A stretch of 64,000 nucleotides of DNA from Agrobacterium tumefaciens (GTDB lineage Bacteria > Pseudomonadota > Alphaproteobacteria > Rhizobiales > Rhizobiaceae). The stretch spans positions 124,001 through 188,000 of the forward strand of contig NZ_CP115841.1 in the NCBI RefSeq assembly GCF_013318015.2. Reading direction: 5' to 3'. The notes under the pieces were generated by a model, which was given only the letters and a program-made list of their open reading frames with translations, did no database searches and was not told where the DNA came from. The translations under genes were made by a program, and so were the position numbers. Shown piece by piece: positions 9,032-19,015 of the stretch (position 1 is the first letter of the stretch; each line of letters begins with the position of its first letter).

Positions 9032-9469
9032 CTATTGGCGGTATACCAGCACCGGTATCTTCGAGTTTTTCAGCACCTTGGCCGTAACGCTGCCGACAAG
9101 CATCTCGACGAAGCTTCTGCGCCGGTGCGAAGCCATGGCGATGAGGTCGCAGCCGGTCCTGTTGGCGATTTCGACAATCGCCTCATCGGGCCGTCCCGCC
9201 CGCGCCAGCAGCGCTTCGCAATCCAGCCCCATCGATGCGGCGTGCGCCTGCGTATCTCTCAGAAAATGCTCCGCCTCCTCGCAACGGTGGAATTCCTCTT
9301 CGGCAATGGCGGCAATGTCCTCGACATCGCTGGCAATCACGTGAAAGGGTTCGGACACCGTCACGACGGTCACCTTTGCGCCTGCCTCTCTGGCGAGAGC
9401 GAACCCTTGGTCGATTGCGATCTGCGCCAGCGGCGAGCCATCGGTGGGAATGAGAATGTGCTTGAACAT
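9032..9469 (-). CDS. Universal stress protein (UspA family)
   Basis: 145 residues from ATG 9469, with GGAGAAAT just upstream. The N-terminus MFKHILIPTDGSPLAQIAID and the C-terminal strand KIPVLVYRQ are typical of UspA. The nucleotide-binding loop reads MASHRRRSFVEMLVGSVTAK: the GS near its end is present, but the first glycine of the usual G-x2-G-x9-G(S/T) pattern is replaced, so ATP binding is uncertain. Convergent with pdeM, with only 18 bases between the stop codons. Confidence 0.9.
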   Translation of the reverse strand: MFKHILIPTDGSPLAQIAIDQGFALAREAGAKVTVVTVSEPFHVIASDVEDIAAIAEEEFHRCEEAEHFLRDTQAHAASMGLDCEALLARAGRPDEAIVEIANRTGCDLIAMASHRRRSFVEMLVGSVTAKVLKNSKIPVLVYRQ

Positions 9470-9629
9470 GACATTTCTCCTTTTCATCCCGGTCACAACC
9501 GCACTTGCCGCCATAAGCTGCGTACGTGGTTGTAACGTCTTGAATTTTACCGCAAACCATTGAAGGAAGCGAACGCTATCTTTTACGCCGAAGGCGAAAG
9601 ACGCGCTCTTTTACGGGAATGAAAAACAC

Positions 9630-10454
9630 TCAGTCCTTGCGGAAAATAATACTGGCACTCCAGCCCGTGACGACGGCGAGGAGAACGCACAGCGCGCCAT
9701 AGGCAAGCGGTGTCTGATGCGCGGCATCGGTGATTGCCTGTTCCATGCCGGTCTTGACGACGCGCAGTTTCAGCTCGCGCTGGGCGATGAAATTGCCGCT
9801 CTTGAAGAGATAGGCACGGGCGGTATGCACGCCGTTCGGGACGTTGGCGGGCAGGCGCAGGGTTGCCCAGAACAGGCCGGTGCGTTCAAGCCGCACGCCG
9901 GTCGTGTCGTTGCGATAGATGCCGCTTGAAAGCCGCAGGCGCCGATAGGCCTCCTGAAAATCGAAGACATTGTCGGGCACGCCGGAAAACACCGCACTTT
10001 TGAGCGACAGATGTTCGACACCAAGCCCCATTGCCCGCAAGGTGCCAGGCGAAGCGACGGCGCTGATATCGCGCGTGCTGGCCATGGAATAGGATTCCGG
10101 CAGCGGCGTGAAGGTGATGGCGCTTGTATTGATCCAGATACCGGCCACGCGCTCCTTCTTGCGCACCGTCATGTAGTCGCTGGGGCCTTCAAGGGTGACG
10201 ACGATATCATATTGGCCGATAGCGAGCAGCAACTGGTCGGTATTGTTGAGAGCGCCGAAAAGCGTGAAATCCGCCCCGCGAAAATCGGAGGTGATCGGAA
10301 TCTCCGTCGTCGATGCGCCGATTTCGATATTTTCCTGCAAGGACCGCTGCTGTGTGCCGGGAGGCAGGGCAAGCGGCGGTGTCTGCGCCGAAGCGGTAAA
10401 GGCAAGGCAGGAACCGATAAGCAGAAAGGCGCAAAGCAGCAGGCGGTGGGTCAA
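9630..10454 (-). CDS. Membrane-anchored periplasmic protein (TIGR02186-like)
   Basis: 274 residues with an N-terminal signal peptide (about 1-23, ending FTASA) and a single C-terminal membrane helix (LAYGALCVLLAVVTGWSASI) followed by a short charged tail, so the bulk should lie in the periplasm. It resembles a conserved alphaproteobacterial family whose genes are usually next to a TauE/SafE-type exporter. Here it overlaps the exporter gene by 4 bases. A joint role in export of a sulfur oxoanion is inferred only from the exporter's family. Confidence 0.8.
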   Translation of the reverse strand: MTHRLLLCAFLLIGSCLAFTASAQTPPLALPPGTQQRSLQENIEIGASTTEIPITSDFRGADFTLFGALNNTDQLLLAIGQYDIVVTLEGPSDYMTVRKKERVAGIWINTSAITFTPLPESYSMASTRDISAVASPGTLRAMGLGVEHLSLKSAVFSGVPDNVFDFQEAYRRLRLSSGIYRNDTTGVRLERTGLFWATLRLPANVPNGVHTARAYLFKSGNFIAQRELKLRVVKTGMEQAITDAAHQTPLAYGALCVLLAVVTGWSASIIFRKD

Positions 10455-11377
10455 TAACCTAACCCTCCGACGGCGACCGAAAACAGGTCTTCGGGGCGAA
10501 CAACCAGTGCCACGGCAAGGCGAAGGGCGACTGCAAGCACCAGAAGCGCCAAAAGCGCGCGCAGCTGTTCGCCGCGCAGTTTCTGCCCGACGCGCACGCC
10601 ATATTGCGCGCCGATGACGCCCGCGACCATCAGGATGAAGGCCAGCACCACATCGACGGAATAGTTCGTCGCGGCCTGAACGATGGTCGTATAGGCGGTA
10701 ACGAAAATGATCTGGAACAGCGAGGTCCCGACAACGACGTTGGTCGGAATACGCAGAAGATAGATCATGGCCGGCACCATGATGAAGCCGCCGCCGACAC
10801 CCATGATCGAGGTCAGGATGCCGATACCGAAACCCAGCGTGACAACGGGAATGATGCTGAGATAGATCTTCGACTTCTTGAACCGCATTTTCAGCGGCAG
10901 GCGGTGAACCCAGTTGTGATGGCCGGGGCGGCGCAGCGTCACCGTCTCATTACGGGCAGCACGGCGCAGGGCGGAAATGCTCTCCTTCAACATCAAGGTG
11001 CCGACAGTACCGAGCAGGATGACATAAAGCAGCGAAACGATGAGGTCGAGCTGGCCGATGCTGCGCAGGAAGGAGAATATCCACACGCCCACCGTAGCGC
11101 CCACAAGGCCGCCGACCAGCAGGACGCTCCCAAGCTTCACATCCAGCGTTCCGCGCCGGAAATGCGTGATCGAGCCGGAGACGGAAGAGGCCACCACCTG
11201 GTTTGCGCCCGTCGCCACAGCCACTACGGGCGGAATATTGTAAAAAATCAACAAGGGGGTGATGAGAAAACCGCCCCCCACGCCGAACATGCCGGAAAGA
11301 AAACCGACGGCCGCGCCCATGCCGAGAATGATGAAAATGTTCACCGACAGTTCTGCAATCGGCAGATAGACAGTCAC
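10451..11377 (-). CDS. TauE/SafE (TSUP) family anion exporter
   Basis: 308 residues from GTG 11377, which has GAGG 8 bases upstream; a TTG at 11395 is in frame but less well placed. Two homologous halves each carry the TSUP signature: GFLSGMFGVGGGFLITPLLI near the N-terminus and GILTSIMGVGGGFIMVPAMI in the middle. About eight hydrophobic segments are seen, with a charged cytoplasmic loop (MLKESISALRRAARNE) between the halves. The substrate is unknown; family members export sulfite, sulfoacetate and similar anions. Operon with the membrane-anchored partner at 9630-10454. Confidence 0.88.
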   Translation of the reverse strand: MTVYLPIAELSVNIFIILGMGAAVGFLSGMFGVGGGFLITPLLIFYNIPPVVAVATGANQVVASSVSGSITHFRRGTLDVKLGSVLLVGGLVGATVGVWIFSFLRSIGQLDLIVSLLYVILLGTVGTLMLKESISALRRAARNETVTLRRPGHHNWVHRLPLKMRFKKSKIYLSIIPVVTLGFGIGILTSIMGVGGGFIMVPAMIYLLRIPTNVVVGTSLFQIIFVTAYTTIVQAATNYSVDVVLAFILMVAGVIGAQYGVRVGQKLRGEQLRALLALLVLAVALRLAVALVVRPEDLFSVAVGGLGY

Positions 11378-11640
11378 GGCTCGGACCTCGGGCAAATGGT
11401 TCCGGGCGGCAGGGCTTGTCCGGGTGTGGGGCCGCGCCGCGATTTACATTTTCTGTCTGAAAAGACCGGGCATGCCCAGCCTTCATCCGTCATGCCCGCG
11501 AGGGTCCGACGTGTCAACATTCAACGGTAAATACGTTGATAATTTGGAAAGATAGCGATCAGGCGTGGGAGCAGCGCCACATTCCGGCGCCAAACTGTGG
11601 GGAAGCGGCCGGGAAGGCCGCCTCATCCGTTGCGAAACGG

Positions 11641-14600
11641 TTATTTGTTGCGGGCGAGCAGCGCTGTCACCAGCTCGTTGGTGATGCGCCCGTCGGGCGT
11701 CTGGCCAACGGATTTCTGGAAATCCTTGATGGCGGTAACCGTGTTCTTGCCAAGCTTGCCGTCGGGCTGGCCGGCATCGAAACCGTTCTTGTTCAGGATT
11801 GCCTGAATGTTGCGGATCGCCTTTTCCATGTCCACGGAGGCAGTCTTCACGCCCTCCTTGCCAGCCCATTCCTCGGGCGGGTTGACACTGTTGGCGTCTT
11901 CCGAAAGCGGCTTGACCTTCCACGCGTCGGCTTTCGCACGTGCGCTCTGAAGCTGCTGCGGGTTCATCGCTCCCGCAACCTCGTCACGCTTCTGGGCAGC
12001 GTCCGTGTCGCCATCCTTGGCCGCAATGGAGAACCACTTGTAGGATTCCTCGATATCCTGCTTCACGCCGCTTCCGCGCGCGTAGAGAATGGCAAGGTTG
12101 AACTGGCTGTCGCGGACGCCGAGTTCGGAAGCCTTGATGAACCATTGCGCGGCGGTGGTGAAATCCGGCTGGCCGGCCGCATCGGAGGCGAGCAGGACGG
12201 CGAGATTGTGCATGGCGCCTGCATTGCCCTGTTCGGCTGCCAGCGTGTAATAGCGCTTCGCTTCGGAAAGGTTGCGCTCGACGCCATTCGCCTTCTCGTA
12301 AAGGTTGGCGAGACGATATTGTGCGGGAGCAAGGCCGCGATCCGCAGCCAGCTTGTACCATTTGGCGGCTTCCGCGCGATCGGCGGCAAGGCCGCGACCT
12401 TCGGTGTAGCGTGCTGCGATCTCGTACAGCGCCTGCGTGTCGCCTTTCGCTGCGGCTTCCGCCAGCGATGCTGGCTCGATACCGGCGGGAACCGCAATCG
12501 CGCCCTGGGCGGCGGCAGGCGTGGTAGCGGCCTGCACCGGTGCCTGCGGCTCACTCTGTGCGACAGTGCCTGATGTCGCCGCATCCACGGCGGGCGCATC
12601 GGCAACAGGCGGTTCATTGGCAAGCGGCGCGCCGCCAATGGTACGCGGATCGATGGTGTTTTCCGACGGTGCTGCGTTTTCGATGCTGTCGGCGGATGCC
12701 GCCTCCTGCGGATCGATAGCCAGTTCGGACGGAATGGTCACGGCCTTGTCGCCGGTCTCGGGAAGTGCGGAGACCGGGGCATCGCCCATCTTCTCTTCGA
12801 TGACCGGTGCCGGGGCTTCCGCGCCGCCCATCATCGTCTTGACGAGCGGCATGGCCATCATCGCAAGAAGAATGGCGCCGATGCCGAGCAGCAGCGGGCG
12901 ACGATAACGTGAAAGCGCCGAAGCGTCTGGCTTGCGATTTTTCTTGCCGGTCTCAAGCTTCTCCGGTGAGGTTTCCATGGCGGCAGCCTGCGCTGCGCGA
13001 CGGGCGGCGGCGATGAAATCCGTGCGGCCTTCTGCGTCCGCCGCCTTGCCGCTGGAAGCGACCTGGCTGGCGCGCACCCGTTCCAGTATTTTCTTGATAT
13101 CAGGTGCGCCAGAGCCGGGCTCCAGAAGTTCGTTCTCCTGGCCCGCGGGCAGCACGTCGATCGGATCGAGCGAAGGGGCGGGTTCCACCTGCGTGCGGGT
13201 GGTGGTTGCCGATACGGGTTCTTCTGCCGATTTGGCGGTCTTCGCCGTGCCGGTTTTGAAACGCTTGGTCAGGCCGGCAAGCAGGCTCTTGTTCTCTGCT
13301 TTTGCGGGTTTTGCAGCGGCGGGCGGCACGATTGCCATCGCATCCGCGCCGTTTTCGCCGGCATCGCGCGTGTCTTCGAGAATAAGCTGTTCTTCGGCGA
13401 TGTAGCCCTCTTGCGGGAAGATGGCGGCCGGCATGGCCACGTCTTCGCGGGCGGGCGTAATCATATGCTGCGCGACGTTGCGTGGCGCTGCCTCTTCGCG
13501 ATAGGCGGGAGCGGGAGCGCGATTATCAAGGCTGTCCAGTCGACCGGCAATCTGCACCAGCGTTTCGTGCAGCGCCTCGAAGGTGCGGTGCGTGCGTTCT
13601 TCCGTGTTGCGGCTCAGCGCCTCGAGGCTGCGAAGATCGGTGGCAAGATCGGTCAGCATCGTCATATCGGCGAGGTTTGCGCCGGAGGAGACATTGTTGC
13701 GCGTAAAGGCGTCCAGAACGGCCTCGGCCGCCTGTCGAGCCGCTTCGATGATATATTCATCGTTGGACGCCATGTAGTCCTCGATCGCCGACATGCGGGC
13801 ATCGAGTTCCGGCGACATGCCCGCCGGCTGGTGATGACCCGGCTGGCTGATTAGCGAGGAGAGATGGGCGATCTGATTTTCGAGGCTGAGCAAAGCGCCG
13901 CTGTCGGCGGGTGCGGCATGGGCGGTCTCGTCCAGACGGGCCGCGATATCGCCAAGCCGTTCTTCCAGGCGCGAAAAAGTGCCTTCGTTGAAACCAGCAA
14001 CGGGCTGCGGCTGGCTGTAGCGATAGTCAAGGTCTTCGATGCGCCGGGAAAGCGTGTCGAGCCGTTCCGCCAGGCCGTCATTGACGGTGCCGTGATCCAG
14101 CGCGTCGATCTTGCGGGAAATGTCGCTGAGGAACGATGTCAGTTCCGCCTGCTGTGAGGGGCGCTGCGAACGCTCCAGAAGCAGGGAAAGCTGGTCCAGT
14201 CGCTCGTGCAGCTGTGCCGCGTCGCGCGCCGTGCTCAATTCGTCGATCTTGGCGGCCAGCGTTTCAAGACGGGCGGTGAGATCCACAGCAGGATCGGGCT
14301 TTGCGGCGGCAATACGATTGATATCACCGAGCTGTTCGGCAAGGCCGTTCAGGCGGGTTTCCAGCCGCTGTGCCAGTGCGTTGTCGGTGGCCTGTGCATT
14401 GTTGGAGCGGGCGCCAGTAGCGGCAATGGCGCGGCTGATTTCATCCAGTCGCTGGTCCAGACCGGAAAACTGTTCGGTAAAGGCAGCCTCGTTCGGCTGC
14501 ATATGCTTGCCGAGCTGCTCCACAGCGCTTGCGATGGTGATCAGCTTTTCCTCAAGCACGCGCACGGCGGGATTGTTGCTCATGCCGCCGAGCTGGGTCT

Positions 14601-15414
14601 TGATGTCGTCGAGACGATAGGCGAGCGAGACGATTTCATCCTGCAGCGAGGCCGTGTCGAAACCGCGCAACGTGTCTTCCACGGTGTTCCAGCGGCTTTC
14701 GATCCGATGTACGCTGTCTTCACGCGCAAGCTGATCGATGGTGAGGCGCAGGTCATCGAATTCACTGCGCAGCCCGTAGGCATCGGGAGAGGCCAGATTG
14801 CCGAGCTGGTCGATGCTGCCGGCAAGCCTTGCAATATCGTCGCGCAGGTCGCCGATGAACTGCTGGTCTTCCGCGATCGCGCGAATGTTTCGGATTTCGG
14901 CTCGCAGCCCTTGCGCTTCGCGCGCCACGCCTTCTGAAATATCGTGCTTCAGCTCATGCCGCAGGTTGACGAGCGCCTGCGCGATCTCCTGCAAGGCCGC
15001 GTCGTTTCGCTGCTGCTCCTGATAGGGCGGGATGGAGCGCGCGCGCGGTGCGGGGTTGGCCGCCGCGTTCTGCACGTCGTTCGGCCGGTATTCAGGCGCA
15101 AGCGGTCTGGTGATGGTTCGTTCCGGGCGCGCAACGGGCTCCTGCGGGCGCTGGAAGCTTGCCTCAAGCAGGCGCTGGCGCTGGCGGATTTCGTTGACCG
15201 GGTCGAGTTGCGGCGGGGTGACGGTGGCGCGTGGCTCGCGCGGCGCGGCATGGGCCTCGTTTTTCGGCTCAGCTGTCGTGGCCCGGGGGTCGCGCGGAAA
15301 TTTCTGGCTCATCAGCCCTTCGATGCGGGCTTCAAGGCCTTCAATGGTGCGATTGAGAGCATCAAGAGACGACCTGTCGCTCGGGCTTTGGTTTTTCGAT
15401 CGCAATCCGTTCAT
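11641..15414 (-). CDS. podJ: Polar organelle development protein PodJ
   Basis: 1257 residues from ATG 15414 (MNGLRSKNQSPSDRSS); an upstream in-frame TTG at 15462 lacks a ribosome-binding site. Architecture: ~650 residues of predicted coiled coil rich in L/E/D/R heptads (RLDEISRAIAATGARS, RLEERLGDIAARLDE), an acidic and Ala/Pro-rich segment, one membrane helix at ~840-860 (LLLGIGAILLAMMAM), then a periplasmic part with SEL1 repeats (~986-1150: ALYEIAARYTEGRGL, AQYRLANLYEKANGVERN, SQFNLAILYARGSGVKQD) and a C-terminal peptidoglycan-binding domain (~1198-1255). This is the PodJ arrangement, a polarity factor in Caulobacter and a growth-pole factor in Agrobacterium. A GCGGCC/GGCCGC hairpin at 11606-11622 lies just past the stop. 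Confidence 0.9.
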   Translation of the reverse strand: MNGLRSKNQSPSDRSSLDALNRTIEGLEARIEGLMSQKFPRDPRATTAEPKNEAHAAPREPRATVTPPQLDPVNEIRQRQRLLEASFQRPQEPVARPERTITRPLAPEYRPNDVQNAAANPAPRARSIPPYQEQQRNDAALQEIAQALVNLRHELKHDISEGVAREAQGLRAEIRNIRAIAEDQQFIGDLRDDIARLAGSIDQLGNLASPDAYGLRSEFDDLRLTIDQLAREDSVHRIESRWNTVEDTLRGFDTASLQDEIVSLAYRLDDIKTQLGGMSNNPAVRVLEEKLITIASAVEQLGKHMQPNEAAFTEQFSGLDQRLDEISRAIAATGARSNNAQATDNALAQRLETRLNGLAEQLGDINRIAAAKPDPAVDLTARLETLAAKIDELSTARDAAQLHERLDQLSLLLERSQRPSQQAELTSFLSDISRKIDALDHGTVNDGLAERLDTLSRRIEDLDYRYSQPQPVAGFNEGTFSRLEERLGDIAARLDETAHAAPADSGALLSLENQIAHLSSLISQPGHHQPAGMSPELDARMSAIEDYMASNDEYIIEAARQAAEAVLDAFTRNNVSSGANLADMTMLTDLATDLRSLEALSRNTEERTHRTFEALHETLVQIAGRLDSLDNRAPAPAYREEAAPRNVAQHMITPAREDVAMPAAIFPQEGYIAEEQLILEDTRDAGENGADAMAIVPPAAAKPAKAENKSLLAGLTKRFKTGTAKTAKSAEEPVSATTTRTQVEPAPSLDPIDVLPAGQENELLEPGSGAPDIKKILERVRASQVASSGKAADAEGRTDFIAAARRAAQAAAMETSPEKLETGKKNRKPDASALSRYRRPLLLGIGAILLAMMAMPLVKTMMGGAEAPAPVIEEKMGDAPVSALPETGDKAVTIPSELAIDPQEAASADSIENAAPSENTIDPRTIGGAPLANEPPVADAPAVDAATSGTVAQSEPQAPVQAATTPAAAQGAIAVPAGIEPASLAEAAAKGDTQALYEIAARYTEGRGLAADRAEAAKWYKLAADRGLAPAQYRLANLYEKANGVERNLSEAKRYYTLAAEQGNAGAMHNLAVLLASDAAGQPDFTTAAQWFIKASELGVRDSQFNLAILYARGSGVKQDIEESYKWFSIAAKDGDTDAAQKRDEVAGAMNPQQLQSARAKADAWKVKPLSEDANSVNPPEEWAGKEGVKTASVDMEKAIRNIQAILNKNGFDAGQPDGKLGKNTVTAIKDFQKSVGQTPDGRITNELVTALLARNK

Positions 15415-15790
15415 CTTCTCGCTCGCTTCGCTTCCGTCCGGCGTGCCCGGTGTTTGTTGCAACGGCTACCCGCCTGATAATGCCGTCGCACAACATGCAG
15501 CAATTCTAGAGCCGGTATTTGCCCCCATGGAGGAAAATGCTTCGATTGACGAAGCAGTTACCTCGTGTCGGAGAATTCACGAAACGTGGTAAAGAAGTGG
15601 TTAACTATGGTTGGAATTTTTTAACTTTTGCGGCGTGTAACGCTTTCGCGTGGGGCTGGCCAAGCATTGCGCGGAAAAAGGGCCATGACATTCGACCGGA
15701 ATTTATTTGACGTTTACGCGCACGTCAAATATTGTCATCCCATATCGGCCGGATCGGCTCCGGCTTTCACGATGCGGAGGAACATCGGTA
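15415..15790. other. Intergenic region between podJ and the acyl-CoA dehydrogenase gene
   Basis: This 376-base divergent region should hold both promoters. I see an AT-rich stretch at about 15598-15635 with GTTAAC and TTTTTTAAC; on the minus strand GTTAACCAC matches 7 of 8 bases of the CtrA half-site TTAACCAT. No convincing sigma-70 box pair is visible. GGAGG at 15776-15780 is the ribosome-binding site of the dehydrogenase gene. Confidence 0.5.
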
Positions 15791-17587
15791 ATGCCTGTTT
15801 ACAAGGCCCCAGTTAAAGACACGCTTTTTATTCTGAACGACGTTCTTGGCCTCGAGCGGTATAACAACCTGCCCGGCTTCGAGGATGCAACCCCTGACAT
15901 GATCGAGGCTATTACCGGCGAGGCGGCGAAACTTGCCGAGGAGCGGCTTTTCCCGCTGAACCTGTCTGGCGATCAACAGGGCTGCAAGCGTGCAGATGAT
16001 GGTTCGGTTTCCGTTCCTGATGGTTTCAAGGAGGCTTACGACGCCTATTGTGAAGGCGGCTGGATCGGCCTCGCCGTACCGCCGGAATTCGGCGGGCAGG
16101 GCCTGCCCTATACGCTGCATGCGGCGATTGGCGAGTATATGTCGTCCGCCAACCTGTCGCTGATGATGTATCCCGGCCTGACGCAGGGCGCCATCGCTGC
16201 CGTCCTCGTCCATGGCACGCAGGACCAGAAAGAAACCTATCTGCCGAAGATGGTCGAGGGAACATGGTCCGGCACCATGAACCTGACAGAACCCCATTGC
16301 GGCACCGATCTCGGCCTGCTGCGCACAAAAGCAGTTCCGCAGGGCGACGGCAGCTACAAGATTTCCGGCCAGAAGATCTTCATTTCGGCCGGCGAACATT
16401 CCATGACTGACAATATCGTCCATCTGGTGATTGCCCGCATCGAGGGCGCGCCGGAAGGCACCAAGGGTATTTCGCTGTTCATCGTGCCGAAATTCCTCGT
16501 GAAGGAGGACGGTTCGCTCGGCGAGCGCAACGGCGTCACCTGCGGCGCGATCGAACACAAGATGGGCATCCACGGCAACGCCACCTGCGTCATGAACTAT
16601 GACGATGCGACGGGGTATCTCTTGGGTGCGGAGAACAAGGGTCTCTCCGCCATGTTCGTGATGATGAACGAAGCCCGCCTCGGCGTCGGCCTTCAGGGCC
16701 TGTCCGTGGGTGAGATCGCCTATCAGAATGCGGTCGAATATGCCCGCGAGCGCATTCAGGGCCGTTCACTTTCCGGGGCGAAATTCCCCGATAAGAAGGC
16801 CGATCCGATCATCGTGCACCCGGATATCCGCCGTACGCTGATGACTATCAAGGCCTATAACGAGGCTGGCCGCGCCTTCCTTCTGTGGACCGCGCTGCAA
16901 TCCGATATCGCCCATCGGTCGACCGATGAGAAAGAGCGTCAGACGGCAGATGACCTGCTCGGTCTCGTCACGCCGATCCTCAAGGGCGTGCTGACTGACA
17001 AGGGCTTCGACCATGCCGTCATGGCGCAGCAGGTCTTCGGCGGTCACGGCTATATCGAGGAACATGGCATGAGCCAATATGTCCGCGATGCCCGCATCAC
17101 CATGATCTATGAGGGTGCGAACGGCATTCAGGCGCTCGATCTGGTCGGCCGCAAGCTCGGCATGAATGGCGGCCGTGCCGTCATGGCGCTGTTCAAGGAA
17201 ATCGGCGATTTCTGCGAGGAAAACCGCGCCGACGAAAAGCTCAGCCTTTACACAAAGGGCCTGAAGAAGGGCTTGAACGATCTACAGGCCGCAACCATGT
17301 GGTTCATGCAGAACGCCATGGCCAAGCCAGACAATGCCGGTGCCGGTTCGACCGATTACATGCACCTCTTCGGTACCGTGGTGCTGGGTTACATGCAGGC
17401 CCGCATGGCGAAGGCGGCGAGCGAAGCCCTTGCGGCAGGTAGCACTTCGGACGAGGATTTCCTCAAGACCAAGCTTGTCACGGCGAAGTTTTATATGGAG
17501 CGCATCATGCCGGAAACGGCGCTACGCAAGGCCCGCATCGAAACCGGTGCGGACACCATGATGGAACTGGCTGCGGAAGCATTCTGA
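15791..17587 (+). CDS. Acyl-CoA dehydrogenase (long form, C-terminal extension)
   Basis: 598 residues from ATG 15791, with GGAGG 10 bases upstream. FAD-dependent alpha,beta-desaturation of an acyl-CoA, the first step of beta-oxidation. The N-terminal extension ([20 protein letters not shown]) and C-terminal extension are those of the ~590-600-residue subgroup, which includes 3-methylmercaptopropionyl-CoA dehydrogenases. The substrate-binding segment [20 protein letters not shown] and the catalytic-glutamate motif [19 protein letters not shown] (Glu441) are intact. The gene starts a three-gene beta-oxidation cluster. Chain-length preference cannot be told from sequence. Confidence 0.93.
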   Translation: MPVYKAPVKDTLFILNDVLGLERYNNLPGFEDATPDMIEAITGEAAKLAEERLFPLNLSGDQQGCKRADDGSVSVPDGFKEAYDAYCEGGWIGLAVPPEFGGQGLPYTLHAAIGEYMSSANLSLMMYPGLTQGAIAAVLVHGTQDQKETYLPKMVEGTWSGTMNLTEPHCGTDLGLLRTKAVPQGDGSYKISGQKIFISAGEHSMTDNIVHLVIARIEGAPEGTKGISLFIVPKFLVKEDGSLGERNGVTCGAIEHKMGIHGNATCVMNYDDATGYLLGAENKGLSAMFVMMNEARLGVGLQGLSVGEIAYQNAVEYARERIQGRSLSGAKFPDKKADPIIVHPDIRRTLMTIKAYNEAGRAFLLWTALQSDIAHRSTDEKERQTADDLLGLVTPILKGVLTDKGFDHAVMAQQVFGGHGYIEEHGMSQYVRDARITMIYEGANGIQALDLVGRKLGMNGGRAVMALFKEIGDFCEENRADEKLSLYTKGLKKGLNDLQAATMWFMQNAMAKPDNAGAGSTDYMHLFGTVVLGYMQARMAKAASEALAAGSTSDEDFLKTKLVTAKFYMERIMPETALRKARIETGADTMMELAAEAF

Positions 17588-17619
17588 CAGGGCGTGTCAC
17601 GCGCCGAGGGAGAGAGTTA

Positions 17620-18828
17620 ATGACCGACGTTTACATTTATGACCATGTCCGCACCCCGCGCGGACGCGGCAAGAAGGATGGCAGCCTGCATGAGGTGCCC
17701 TCCGTTCGCCTTGCCGCCAAGACGCTGGAAGCCATCCGCGACCGCAACGGGCTCGATACGTCTGCTGTCGACGACATCATCATGGGCTGTGTCGATCCTG
17801 TCATGGATGCCGGTGCAGTTATCCCGAAAGCCGCCGCCTTCGAGGCCGGTTATTCCAACAAGGCACCGGGAATGCAGATCTCGCGCTTCTGCGCTTCAGG
17901 TCTCGATGCCATCAACTTCGCGGCCGGCAAGGTCAAGGCAGGCTCCGACGATATCGTCATTGCCGGCGGCGTGGAAAGCATGTCGCGCGTCGGCATGGGC
18001 ATGTCTGGTGGCGCCTGGTACATGGACCCTTCGGTCAACTTCCCCGCCTTCTTCATGCCGCAGGGCGTGTCGGCAGATCTCATCGCCACGAAATACGGTT
18101 TCTCCAGGGACGATGTCGACGCCTATGCTGTCGAAAGCCAGAAGCGCGCCGCGCATGCCTGGGAAAAGGGCTATTTCAACAAGTCCGTTATCCCCGTGAA
18201 GGACCGCAACGGCCTGACGATCCTCGACCGCGACGAACATATGCGCCCCGGTACGGACATGCAGGCGCTGGCTTCCCTCAACCCATCCTTCCAGATGCCG
18301 GGTGAAATGGGCGGCTTCGAAGCCGTTGGCATCATGGCGCACCCGGAAGTGGAGCGTATCAACTACGTGCACCATGCGGGCAATTCGTCCGGTATCGTCG
18401 ATGGCGCGGCCGCCGTTCTGGTTGGTTCCAAGGCGGGCGGCGAGGCTATGGGCGTGAAACCGCGTGCCCGCATCAGGGCGTTCGCCAATATCGGTTCCGA
18501 TCCGGCGCTGATGCTGACCGGCCCGGTGGATGTGACCGAGAAGCTTCTGAAAAAGACCGGGATGTCGCTTGCAGATATCGATCTTTTCGAACTCAACGAG
18601 GCCTTCGCCGCCGTCGTGCTGCGTTACATGCAGGCCTTCGACATCAGCCACGACAGGATGAACGTCAATGGCGGGGCAATCGCCATGGGCCATCCGCTGG
18701 GTGCGACAGGAGCGATGATCCTCGGCACGGTGCTTGACGAGTTGGAGCGGCGCGATCTGAACACCGCGCTCGTCACGCTCTGCATCGGCGCGGGCATGGG
18801 CACAGCGACCGTTATCGAGCGTGTTTGA
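17620..18828 (+). CDS. fadA: Acetyl-CoA C-acyltransferase (thiolase)
   Basis: 402 residues. Thiolase that cleaves 3-ketoacyl-CoA with CoA. The nucleophilic cysteine is in [14 protein letters not shown] (Cys91), the active-site histidine in [13 protein letters not shown] (His358) and the second cysteine in [14 protein letters not shown] (Cys388); the [14 protein letters not shown] segment is also typical. It follows the acyl-CoA dehydrogenase gene by 32 bases with GAGGGAGAG before the ATG, so the two are probably co-transcribed. The multifunctional hydratase/dehydrogenase gene follows after a repeat-containing gap. Confidence 0.95.
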   Translation: MTDVYIYDHVRTPRGRGKKDGSLHEVPSVRLAAKTLEAIRDRNGLDTSAVDDIIMGCVDPVMDAGAVIPKAAAFEAGYSNKAPGMQISRFCASGLDAINFAAGKVKAGSDDIVIAGGVESMSRVGMGMSGGAWYMDPSVNFPAFFMPQGVSADLIATKYGFSRDDVDAYAVESQKRAAHAWEKGYFNKSVIPVKDRNGLTILDRDEHMRPGTDMQALASLNPSFQMPGEMGGFEAVGIMAHPEVERINYVHHAGNSSGIVDGAAAVLVGSKAGGEAMGVKPRARIRAFANIGSDPALMLTGPVDVTEKLLKKTGMSLADIDLFELNEAFAAVVLRYMQAFDISHDRMNVNGGAIAMGHPLGATGAMILGTVLDELERRDLNTALVTLCIGAGMGTATVIERV

Positions 18829-18852
18829 GTTACGGAGGGCTAACCCCAGGCT

Positions 18853-18968
18853 CCTCATCCCTGTGCTCGTCACAGGGATCCCAGCAGCGCCGCGTCTGCG
18901 GCGCGCGAGAGTCTTCCAGCCCAAAGACTTGGGCTGACTGGGTTCCTGTGACAGGCACGGGAATGAGG
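18853..18968. repeat. Mosaic palindromic intergenic element (RIME-like)
   Basis: A 116-base element bounded by inverted arms (CCTCATCCCTGTGC... and ...GCACGGGAATGAGG). Inside are two perfect stem-loops: GCGCCGC-GTCT-GCGGCGC and CAGCCCAA-AGAC-TTGGGCTG. This composite structure is that of the rhizobial intergenic mosaic elements, short non-autonomous repeats scattered between genes. It sits between the thiolase and hydratase/dehydrogenase genes and would form a large RNA structure within the beta-oxidation transcript. The short relative at 1124-1154 shares the outer arms. Confidence 0.8.
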
Positions 18969-19015
18969 GATCGGGAAGTCCGGCGAAACGAAATTCAGGG
19001 AAGAGGAATCCCAAG

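Noticed and set aside
15598..15640. Full CtrA site TTAA-N7-TTAA in the podJ promoter region
   Set aside because: The two TTAA boxes are 16 bases apart and only a 7/8 half-site exists; not enough for a call.
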